Source of the DNA: Candidatus Nosocomiicoccus stercorigallinarum
GTDB lineage: Bacteria; Bacillota; Bacilli; Staphylococcales; Salinicoccaceae
Assembly: GCA_019119225.1 (NCBI GenBank)
Contig: DWXM01000047.1
Span: 1-32,986 of the forward strand
Length of the DNA stretch: 32,986 nt
Direction of reading: 5' to 3'
Below, piece by piece: positions 19,763 to 26,817 of the stretch; the stretch's first letter is position 1; each line of letters starts with the position of its first letter. Under the pieces are notes generated by a model. The model was not told the origin of the DNA. It did no database searches and saw only the letters and a program-made list of their open reading frames with translations. A program made the translations under genes and the position numbers.

Positions 19763-21481
19763 ATGATCAGTCAATTATCATGGAAAGTCGGTGGACAACA
19801 AGGTGAGGGAATAGAATCGACAGGTGAAATTTTCTCAACGACTTTAAATCGAATGGGGTACTACCTATATAGTTACCGCCACTTTTCATCAAGAATAAAA
19901 GGCGGACATACGAACAATAACATTCGTATTTCTACAAAAGAAGTCCGTTCAATTAGTGACCATACAAATATATTAGTTGCTTTTGACCAAGAAACAATTG
20001 ATATTAACGCCGCTGAACTTGTAGATAACGGTGTGATTTTAGCAGATGAGAAATTTAACCCAGAAGTGGATGAGAACTTAAACGTACAACTTATCTCAGT
20101 ACCATTTACTGAAATTGCAAACGAACACGGCAGCAAGTTAATGAAGAACATGGTCGCAGTCGGTGCAAGTGCAGGACTTATGCATCTTGATATCGATAAG
20201 TTTAAAGATATGATCTACACGATGTTCGCACGTAAAGGTGAAGAAATTGTAAATAATAACATCGAAGCGTTAAACGGTGGATTTAACTATATTCAAGAAC
20301 GCTTAAACGCTATAGAAGGCGATTTCGAATTAGAAAAAGTAAGTGAAAGAGAATCTCTATACCTAATTGGGAACGATGCGATTGGATTTGGAGCACTAAA
20401 CGCAGGTGTTCGTTTTATGGCTGCATACCCAATCACTCCAGCAAGTGACATTATGGAATATATGATTGAACACTTACCAAAAGTTGACGGAACAGTGATT
20501 CAAACTGAAGATGAAATTTCAGCAGTGACAATGGCGATTGGATCGAACTACGCAGGAGCAAGAAGCTTTACATCAAGTTCAGGTCCAGGTCTATCACTGA
20601 TGATGGAGTCGATTGGTTTATCTGGTATGACAGAAACACCACTTGTAATCGTAGATACGATGCGCGGAGGACCATCAACAGGACTTCCAACAAAACAAGA
20701 GCAGTCTGACTTAATGCAAATGATTTACGGAACGCATGGTGAGATTCCAAAAATCATCTTAGCACCAGCTGATGTAGAAGATGCATTTTATCTGACAACA
20801 GAAGCATTTAACTTAGCAGATAAATACCAAGCGCCAGTGATTTTACTTTCAGATTTACAAATGTCTCTTGGTAAACAATCTGCAAATCCATTTGACTTAT
20901 CAAAAGTTGAAATCGATAGAGGTCAAATCATTACTGAAGATATCGAAAATGACGGTGCTTACTTTGAGAGATTTAAACTAACTGAAAGTGGAATTTCAGA
21001 TCGTCCGATTCCAGGAGTAAAAGGTGGTATTCACCACGTAACAGGGGTTGAACATAACCCGAACGGTACTCCAAATGAAAGTGCTGTGAACCGTAAAGAA
21101 CAAATGGATAAGCGTATGCGTAAAGTGAAAGAGTTATCAATCGACACACCATTTAAAGTTAACGGTGAAGAAGAGTCAGATCTACTCGTCATTAGTTTCT
21201 TAAGTGGTAACGGTGCGGTCGATGAAGCGGTTGAAAGAGTTGGTGGAAATATTACAACGATTCATATGCGTCAACTCTTCCCAGTACCTATTGAAGCACT
21301 ACGCCCATATCTAGACGGTGCGAAAAAAGTGCTCGTCGTTGAACAAAACTATACCGGTCAATTATTTAACGTATTAAAAATGAATTACCATGATCACAAC
21401 AAGATGGAATCATTCAGTAAATATGACGGAACTCCATTAAAACCGATGGAGATTGAAAGACATATTAAACAATTTATGTAA
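19763..21481 (+). CDS. korA: 2-oxoacid:ferredoxin oxidoreductase, fused gamma/alpha subunit
   Basis: Subunit of an oxygen-sensitive enzyme that decarboxylates 2-oxoacids (2-oxoglutarate or pyruvate) to acyl-CoA and reduces ferredoxin. The 572-residue protein joins a gamma domain (about 1-180, opening VGGQQGEGIESTG, with the SRIKGGHTNN segment) to an alpha, pyrimidine-binding domain (AAYPITPASDIMEY, then the TSSSGPGLSLMMES stretch). GAGGAGG lies eight bases before ATG 19763. It is paired with korB, 17 bases downstream. The substrate cannot be told from sequence alone, so the kor symbol is by analogy with Staphylococcus loci beside ymdB. Confidence 0.9.
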   Translation: MISQLSWKVGGQQGEGIESTGEIFSTTLNRMGYYLYSYRHFSSRIKGGHTNNNIRISTKEVRSISDHTNILVAFDQETIDINAAELVDNGVILADEKFNPEVDENLNVQLISVPFTEIANEHGSKLMKNMVAVGASAGLMHLDIDKFKDMIYTMFARKGEEIVNNNIEALNGGFNYIQERLNAIEGDFELEKVSERESLYLIGNDAIGFGALNAGVRFMAAYPITPASDIMEYMIEHLPKVDGTVIQTEDEISAVTMAIGSNYAGARSFTSSSGPGLSLMMESIGLSGMTETPLVIVDTMRGGPSTGLPTKQEQSDLMQMIYGTHGEIPKIILAPADVEDAFYLTTEAFNLADKYQAPVILLSDLQMSLGKQSANPFDLSKVEIDRGQIITEDIENDGAYFERFKLTESGISDRPIPGVKGGIHHVTGVEHNPNGTPNESAVNRKEQMDKRMRKVKELSIDTPFKVNGEEESDLLVISFLSGNGAVDEAVERVGGNITTIHMRQLFPVPIEALRPYLDGAKKVLVVEQNYTGQLFNVLKMNYHDHNKMESFSKYDGTPLKPMEIERHIKQFM

Positions 21482-21498
21482 TTAAAGGATGAATAGTA

Positions 21499-22365
21499 GT
21501 GGCAAAATTTAAAGATTTTAGAAATGATGTAAAGCCAAACTGGTGTCCTGGATGTGGTCACTTTAGTATACAGTCTGCCATTCAACGTGCCTCAGCAAAC
21601 GTTGGATTAGAGCCTGAAGACTTAGCACTCGTTAGTGGAATTGGATGTAGTGGACGCGTGTCAGGGTACATTCGTTCATACGGATTCCACGCAACGCACG
21701 GAAGAAGTCTTCCAATCGCTCAAGGAATTAAAATGGCAAATAAAGACCTCGAAGTTATCGCAACAGGTGGAGACGGAGATGGTTTTGCGATCGGTGTTGG
21801 ACACACAGTACACTCGATTAAACGTAATATCGATATGACTTACATTGTTATGGACAACCAAGTATATGGACTAACAAAAGGTCAAACGTCACCATCAAGT
21901 GCGAAAGGATTTGTGACAAACACAACGCCAAAAGGTTCGATTGAAAGTCCAATTGTTCCTGTATCAACAGCAATGGCGTCAGGTGCAACATTCGTTGCTC
22001 AAAGTGTTTCTTCAGATATTAAAGGTTTAACAGCAATTATCGAAGCTGCAATTAAACATGACGGATTCGCATTTGTAAACGTCTATAGTCCATGTGTCAC
22101 TTACAACAAAGTAAACACATATGACTGGTTTAAAGAACACGTCACAGACATCTCAGAAATCGAAGACTATGATCACGAAGACCGTAACAAAGTAATGAAT
22201 TACATCAATGAATACGAGGGTCTACTAAAAGGTATTTTATATCAAGATAAAAATTCTAAATCATATGCAAAACATATCGACGGATATTTAGATGAAGCAG
22301 TCGTGAACCATGATTTAAAATTAAAAGAAGAACAATTTAATGACCTTATGAATCATTTCGCATAG
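21499..22365 (+). CDS. korB: 2-oxoacid:ferredoxin oxidoreductase, beta subunit (TPP and 4Fe-4S)
   Basis: The 288-residue beta subunit binds thiamine diphosphate and a 4Fe-4S cluster. The start is GTG 21499, nine bases after AAAGGA. The cluster cysteines are C16 and C19 in WCPGCG, C50 in GIGCSGR and C199 in YSPC. The TPP-Mg motif is GDGDG (91-95), with N120 in a DNQVYGLTKGQ segment. All catalytic landmarks are present, so the KorAB pair should be active. The protein needs a ferredoxin partner that is not in this window. Two tandem terminators follow. Confidence 0.93.
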   Translation: MAKFKDFRNDVKPNWCPGCGHFSIQSAIQRASANVGLEPEDLALVSGIGCSGRVSGYIRSYGFHATHGRSLPIAQGIKMANKDLEVIATGGDGDGFAIGVGHTVHSIKRNIDMTYIVMDNQVYGLTKGQTSPSSAKGFVTNTTPKGSIESPIVPVSTAMASGATFVAQSVSSDIKGLTAIIEAAIKHDGFAFVNVYSPCVTYNKVNTYDWFKEHVTDISEIEDYDHEDRNKVMNYINEYEGLLKGILYQDKNSKSYAKHIDGYLDEAVVNHDLKLKEEQFNDLMNHFA

Positions 22366-22372
22366 TAAAAAG

Positions 22373-22405
22373 CGCAAATTAAGTATAGACTTAATTTGCG
22401 TTTTT
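22373..22405 (+). terminator. Intrinsic terminator after korB (first of two)
   Basis: A perfect stem CGCAAATTAAG / CTTAATTTGCG (22373-22383, 22390-22400) with loop TATAGA is followed by five T, then G and four more T. Confidence 0.93.
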
Positions 22406-22418
22406 GTTTTAGTGAGAT

Positions 22419-22444
22419 AAAAAGAAAGTATTAACTTTCTTTTT
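22419..22444 (+). terminator. Second hairpin terminator after korB, bidirectional form
   Basis: AAAAAGAAAGT (22419-22429) pairs perfectly with ACTTTCTTTTT (22434-22444) around loop ATTA. The stem is mostly A-T but ends in a T run on either strand. It immediately precedes the repeat array. Confidence 0.65.
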
Positions 22445-22627
22445 GTAAACGAAATTGATTACTCGTTAACGTAAACGTCGTTTGTGTTAATTCGTTTTTT
22501 ATCTTTTAACGAAAAAGCGATTTCTGTTAAAACAATACTCATTTCGTTTACGTAAATACCTTAATCGTCAACAAAACGAAGAGGATGTTAACGAAAAAGC
22601 GATTTGTGTTAACGAACACTTCAATTC
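22445..22627. repeat. Degenerate array of nine GTTAACG-like words, about 20.4 bp apart
   Basis: Words resembling GTTAACGAAA begin at 22445, 22465, 22486, 22505, 22526, 22546, 22567, 22587 and 22608, so steps are 20, 21, 19, 21, 20, 21, 20 and 21 bases. The units at 22505 and 22587 agree at 19 of 21 positions and lie 82 bases apart; those at 22465 and 22546 share the first 11 bases apart from one mismatch. Later words are more degenerate. Three words are the palindrome GTTAAC. The steps are not all multiples of three and no long frame crosses it, so it is not coding. The spacing is close to two DNA turns. I do not know its function. The rest of the gap, 22628-22731, holds only the exporter promoter and ribosome site. 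Confidence 0.8.
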
Positions 22628-22681
22628 ATATGTCTAAAACGAGAAATCCAATCATTTTTATCAGAAAGTTCTTAATAATTA

Positions 22682-22690
22682 TGCTAAAAT
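22682..22690 (+). promoter_or_regulatory. Extended -10 promoter for the ABC exporter genes
   Basis: TGcTAAAAT has TG (22682-22683), one base, then TAAAAT (22685-22690), five of six. No clear -35 is seen. It lies 55 bases downstream of the repeat array and 42 bases before the first exporter start. Confidence 0.45.
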
Positions 22691-22731
22691 TAGTTTAAAG
22701 TAATTCGAAAACCGAAATAAGAGGTGTCACT

Positions 22732-24453
22732 ATGCGTACAGTCTTTAGTTATACGCTAAAGTATAAATGGATTATTATTATCGGGCTTTTACTCATGCTT
22801 GTAGAGCTTGCTGTTGAACTGATTCAGCCGCTATTTATTCGCGGAGTGATTGATGACGGTATTACAGTAAACAACTTAAATAACGTTTGGATGTATTTAG
22901 GTCTTATGTTGGCCGCTTCAATCATTTCAACGATTGCAGGAATTTTTAATACATACTTATCAAGTTATGCAACGAACGCGTTTGGTAATGATTTAAGAAA
23001 TGCGATTTTTAGACGAGTACAACATTTTACGTTAGAAACTCTGTCTAAATTTAATGGATCGACATTAATTACAAGATTGACTCAAGACGTTTTAATTTCA
23101 GAAATGTTAGTGTTTTTCGGGATGCGTATTTTACTTCGCGCACCGCTTCTTGTAATCGGGTCACTCGTCATGTCGTTTGTCGTTAACGTTAAACTTGGAT
23201 TTTATTTAACGCTACTGACACCAATTTTATTTGTATTTTTATTTGTCACAGCGAAAATGGGTGCAAAGATTTTTAGTCGTATTCAAAAACGACTCGATAA
23301 AATCAACCGCTTCTTCCAAGAAAATTTAAGCGGTATGTTATTAATTAAAGTAAATAACCGAGCAGAATATGAATCAGAACGGTTTAGTGATATCGCAGGT
23401 AAACTCCGTGATGATATGATTTTTGGACTTCGTTTAATGGAGTCGATTTTACCCGTATTATTACTTATTATGAACGGAAGTTTACTACTTGTGCTTTATG
23501 TATCATCTGATTTAATTCAAACAAATAACGTTCAAGTCGGTGAAGTTGTTGCGGTCATTAACTACGCGTTAAGAATGCAAGGTGGCTTCTCAATGTTTAG
23601 TTTCTTAATTATCTCAGCGACGCGCGCGAAAGCTTCAGCTGATCGTATTAGTGAAGTACTCCATGAGGATGTTGATGTATTAGATGACGGTAGAAAAATC
23701 GAACACACTGAAGGAAGCTCGGTCGAGTTTCAAGATGTATCTTTTAAATATGTAAATAGTGTTTCGAACATATTAGAAGACGTTTCCTTTAAAGTCGATA
23801 AAAATGAAACACTCGTCATTATGGGGGCGACTGGTTCTGGTAAAAGTTCTCTCGTTAACTTGATTCCAAGACTTTACGATGCAACAAAAGGTAATATCTA
23901 TGTGGATGGGAAAAATGTAAAAGACTGGAATGTGAACGAACTGAGAGATTTAATTGGTTATGTGCCACAATCTGCGGTGTTATTTACTGGGACGATATTT
24001 GAAAATATGCTCTGGGGAGATGAGTATGCGTCTGAAGGTGACGTATATGACTCGACGAGAAAAGCACAAGTTCATGAAAACATTATTCGTTTTGATCATC
24101 AGTACAACACTCAAGTCGGTCAGCGCGGGGTACAGTTATCTGGTGGACAAAAGCAACGTCTTTCGATTGCTCGAGCACTCGTGAAACGTCCATCTATTTT
24201 AATACTCGATGACTCAACAAGTGCATTAGATGCTACAACAGAGAACAGTCTATGGGAAGAAATGGACAATTTAAATGTCACGAGAGTAATCATTACTCAA
24301 AAAATTTCCACTGCTAAAACTGCTGATAAAATACTTCTTCTTGAAGAAGGAAAAGTATCCGCCATTGGGACTCATGACTCACTACTTTTAGACTCTGAAC
24401 TTTATCAGTCTATAGTAGAAAGTCAGAAGACAGGAGGGTCGTTTGATGATTAA
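22732..24453 (+). CDS. ABC exporter half-transporter with degenerate nucleotide site (subunit 1)
   Basis: A 573-residue half-transporter: six membrane segments (about 1-300), then a nucleotide-binding domain. Walker A is GATGSGKS (365-372) and the signature is the full LSGGQ (469-473). The catalytic glutamate after Walker B is aspartate (ILDDS, D493-D494), and the H-loop histidine is glutamine (Q523). This is the pattern of the degenerate partner in heterodimeric exporters such as BmrC/BmrD or TM287/288. GAGGTG lies seven bases before ATG 22732. It overlaps the next gene by eight bases. The substrate is unknown, likely a drug or lipid-like compound. Confidence 0.92.
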   Translation: MRTVFSYTLKYKWIIIIGLLLMLVELAVELIQPLFIRGVIDDGITVNNLNNVWMYLGLMLAASIISTIAGIFNTYLSSYATNAFGNDLRNAIFRRVQHFTLETLSKFNGSTLITRLTQDVLISEMLVFFGMRILLRAPLLVIGSLVMSFVVNVKLGFYLTLLTPILFVFLFVTAKMGAKIFSRIQKRLDKINRFFQENLSGMLLIKVNNRAEYESERFSDIAGKLRDDMIFGLRLMESILPVLLLIMNGSLLLVLYVSSDLIQTNNVQVGEVVAVINYALRMQGGFSMFSFLIISATRAKASADRISEVLHEDVDVLDDGRKIEHTEGSSVEFQDVSFKYVNSVSNILEDVSFKVDKNETLVIMGATGSGKSSLVNLIPRLYDATKGNIYVDGKNVKDWNVNELRDLIGYVPQSAVLFTGTIFENMLWGDEYASEGDVYDSTRKAQVHENIIRFDHQYNTQVGQRGVQLSGGQKQRLSIARALVKRPSILILDDSTSALDATTENSLWEEMDNLNVTRVIITQKISTAKTADKILLLEEGKVSAIGTHDSLLLDSELYQSIVESQKTGGSFDD

Positions 24454-26260
24454 GTTTTTAAAAGAACCATTTGGTTTAAAGCCTATTTTAAAGAAAGAAG
24501 ATATTGGTAAACTAGGTCGAGAAAATCAGCGCCGGGCATCGAACATGTCAGGGACGTTAAAACGACTCTGGAAGTTTATGAGAGATGAACGTTTTAGAAT
24601 TTTACTCGTGATATGTATCGTTGTTATTACAAGTTTACTTGGAATTGTCGGGCCATTTCTAGTCGGACAGGTGATTGACAACTACCTCGTACCTAAAGAG
24701 TTCGATGGTTTTGTCACAGTGTTATTAATATTACTCGGTGTATATGTTCTGCATAGTGTATCAACATTAGCACAGTCATTTATAATGGTCGGTGCGAGTC
24801 AACGTACAGTATTCAACATGAGATATCGATTATTTAACCATATGCAGTATTTACCAATTGATTTTTATAATAAGCGTCAGCAAGGTGAATTAATGAGTCG
24901 TATGACGAATGATATTGAAACAATTTCTCAAACGTTGAATACGTCATTTATTCAATTTACGACGAGTGTGATTACATTAATTGGTACAGTCTCAGTCATG
25001 CTTTACTTAAGTCCGTTATTAACTGTTCTGACGTTAACGATTATTCCATTACTCGTTGTTTTAATTAAATATATTACGAATCGTACACGCCCACTATATA
25101 GAATTCGACAAAAACGCACGGGTGAGTTAAATGCGTATATTGAAGAAGTCATTTCTGGTCAAGAAATTGTTAAAGCATTTAGTCAAGAAGATTACGTCAT
25201 TGATCAGTTTGAAAAAAGAACGAGAAACTTACGTGACGTCACATTTTGGGCGAACCTTTATAGTGGAATGATTCCAAAAATCATGAATATGTTAAACAAC
25301 TTAAGTTTTACAATTGTTGCCGGAGTCGGTGGTATATTAGCACTGACAACAGACACTGTGACAGTTGGTATAATCGTTGTGTTTGCTGAATACGCGAGAC
25401 AATTTACGAGACCACTCGCGGATCTTGCGAACCAATTTAACCAAGTACTTTCAGCAATCGCAGGTGCAGAGCGTGTATTTGATATTATCGATACGGAAGC
25501 TGAAAAAGATGACGGCGTAATTACAAATAGAAACTTAGACGGTCATATTGAGTTTAAAAATGTTGTCTTTCGTTATGATAAAGACCAAAAACATCCAACG
25601 ATTAATGACGTGTCGTTTGATATAAAACCTGGTGAATCAATTGCCCTTATCGGTTCAACAGGTGCAGGGAAAACAACGATTGTACAGTTATTAAATCGTT
25701 TCTACGAAGTGGATGCTGGTGAAATCTTAATTGACGGAGACAAAATTGAAGACTATAAACGTGACGTATTAAAAGAAAATAGTGCATTCGTATTACAAGA
25801 TCCATTTATCTTTAACGCTTCAATTAAAGATAATGTGAGATTTGGTAAATTAGACGCGACAGATGAAGAAATCATCGAAGCATGTAAAAGTGCAAATGCA
25901 CATGACTTTATTATGGGGCTTGAAGACGGTTATGATACGATAATTGACGGAGAAACACAGGCATTATCTGTTGGAGAACGTCAACTCGTTTCAATTGCGC
26001 GGGCATTCGTTAGAGATCCAAACATTTTACTTCTCGACGAAGCAACGTCTAGTATCGATACGATTACTGAGTTGAAAATTCAAGAAGCATTAGAAAGTTT
26101 AATGAAAGACCGTACGTCAATTATTATTGCCCACCGTTTAAACACAGTTCGAGCTGTAGACCGTTTAATTGTGTTAGAACACGGTGAAATTATAGAGATT
26201 GGTAGCCATGAAGAATTACTTGAACAAAAAGGAATTTACTATAATATGGTAAATGGATAG
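24446..26260 (+). CDS. ABC exporter half-transporter with canonical catalytic residues (subunit 2)
   Basis: A 604-residue half-transporter and partner of the preceding gene. I chose ATG 24446 over TTG 24443 because AGGAGGG lies seven bases upstream. An N-terminal extension of about 50 residues precedes the membrane domain. The nucleotide domain has Walker A GSTGAGKT (403-410), Walker B with the catalytic glutamate (LLLDEA, E532), and the H-loop histidine H563. Its signature is altered to LSVGE (507-511). In the dimer, this Walker A/B site pairs with the LSGGQ of subunit 1 and makes the working ATP site; the other site would be degenerate. The genes overlap by eight bases, so stoichiometric synthesis is likely. 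Confidence 0.92.
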   Translation: MIKFLKEPFGLKPILKKEDIGKLGRENQRRASNMSGTLKRLWKFMRDERFRILLVICIVVITSLLGIVGPFLVGQVIDNYLVPKEFDGFVTVLLILLGVYVLHSVSTLAQSFIMVGASQRTVFNMRYRLFNHMQYLPIDFYNKRQQGELMSRMTNDIETISQTLNTSFIQFTTSVITLIGTVSVMLYLSPLLTVLTLTIIPLLVVLIKYITNRTRPLYRIRQKRTGELNAYIEEVISGQEIVKAFSQEDYVIDQFEKRTRNLRDVTFWANLYSGMIPKIMNMLNNLSFTIVAGVGGILALTTDTVTVGIIVVFAEYARQFTRPLADLANQFNQVLSAIAGAERVFDIIDTEAEKDDGVITNRNLDGHIEFKNVVFRYDKDQKHPTINDVSFDIKPGESIALIGSTGAGKTTIVQLLNRFYEVDAGEILIDGDKIEDYKRDVLKENSAFVLQDPFIFNASIKDNVRFGKLDATDEEIIEACKSANAHDFIMGLEDGYDTIIDGETQALSVGERQLVSIARAFVRDPNILLLDEATSSIDTITELKIQEALESLMKDRTSIIIAHRLNTVRAVDRLIVLEHGEIIEIGSHEELLEQKGIYYNMVNG

Positions 26261-26280
26261 AATTAAAACATGATATACTC

Positions 26281-26286
26281 TATAAT
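26281..26286 (+). promoter_or_regulatory. Candidate -10 of a ricA promoter
   Basis: A perfect TATAAT at 26281-26286 lies 34 bases before ricA. No convincing -35 lies 16-18 bases upstream and there is no TG element, so strength is uncertain. No terminator separates it from the exporter genes. Confidence 0.4.
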
Positions 26287-26319
26287 AGTGAGAGAAATTA
26301 TAATAAAAGGTGAGAAATA

Positions 26320-26745
26320 ATGGCGACTAAAGATGAGATTGTAGCAGCTGCTAAAGATGTTGGTAAGATGATTGCCGACACTGAAGAAGTAAAATTTTTT
26401 GAAAAGGCAGAAGCTAAAATTCATGAAAATAAAGAAGTCCGTGAAAAGATGGCAAGTTTACGTTCATTACAACAACAAGCGGTAAACTTCCAAAGTTACG
26501 GCAAAACACGTGCTTATGAACTTGCACAAGAAAAAATCGATGCGCTTGAAAAAGAATTAGATGATATGCCAATCGTACAGCAATTTATCGACGCACAAGA
26601 AAATGTAAATGATATTTTACAAATGGTTTCACATGCAATTAGTAGTTCAGTCACGTACGAAGTGATTGAAAGAACGGGCGGCGATCACCTTGAAGGTGAA
26701 ACAGGCGCAGGCATGAAAAATAAGGCAAGTAAAGACGTTGAATAA
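26320..26745 (+). CDS. ricA: YlbF/YmcA-family regulator of RNase Y, RicA-like
   Basis: RicA (YmcA) forms the Y-complex with RicF (YlbF) and RicT (YaaT), which binds RNase Y and directs it to mature operon mRNAs. The 141-residue protein is all-helical, charged, and close to the Bacillus length of 143. The C-terminal stretch TGGDHLEGETG matches the region near the end of RicA, and the gene directly precedes mutS as in Bacillus. It has no cysteine at all. From memory, Bacillus RicA has one near its C-terminus that helps hold a 4Fe-4S cluster. AGGTGAG lies about seven bases before ATG 26320. A terminator follows, so ricA and mutS are separate units. Confidence 0.85.
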   Translation: MATKDEIVAAAKDVGKMIADTEEVKFFEKAEAKIHENKEVREKMASLRSLQQQAVNFQSYGKTRAYELAQEKIDALEKELDDMPIVQQFIDAQENVNDILQMVSHAISSSVTYEVIERTGGDHLEGETGAGMKNKASKDVE

Positions 26746-26748
26746 AAG

Positions 26749-26774
26749 AGAGTGACTAGAGTCACTCTTTTTTT
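26749..26774 (+). terminator. Intrinsic terminator after ricA
   Basis: AGAGTGAC (26749-26756) pairs with GTCACTCT (26761-26768) around a TAGA loop and runs into seven T. It lies four bases after the ricA stop and nearly touches the mutS promoter. Confidence 0.9.
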
Positions 26775-26776
26775 CA

Positions 26777-26785
26777 TGGTATAAT
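26777..26785 (+). promoter_or_regulatory. Extended -10 promoter for mutS-mutL
   Basis: TGgTATAAT has TG (26777-26778), one base, then consensus TATAAT (26780-26785). The -35 region lies in the ricA terminator and is not recognisable. It probably drives mutS, mutL, the hydrolase and miaA. Confidence 0.65.
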
Positions 26786-26817
26786 TTATTAGATATTAAC
26801 GGTTAGGATGAGTGTAT

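Noticed and set aside
22445-22627. GTTAACG array as a CRISPR
   Set aside because: Words are only 7-11 bases and degenerate, steps are 19-21 bases with no separate unique spacers, and no cas genes are near.
22507-22637. Open frame through the repeat array (about 43 codons)
   Set aside because: It lacks a start and ribosome site, and the 41-base repeat changes frame each unit, so the openness is chance.
26299-26304. Second TATAAT just before ricA
   Set aside because: It lies too close to the ricA ribosome site to leave room for a usable leader, and has no -35.
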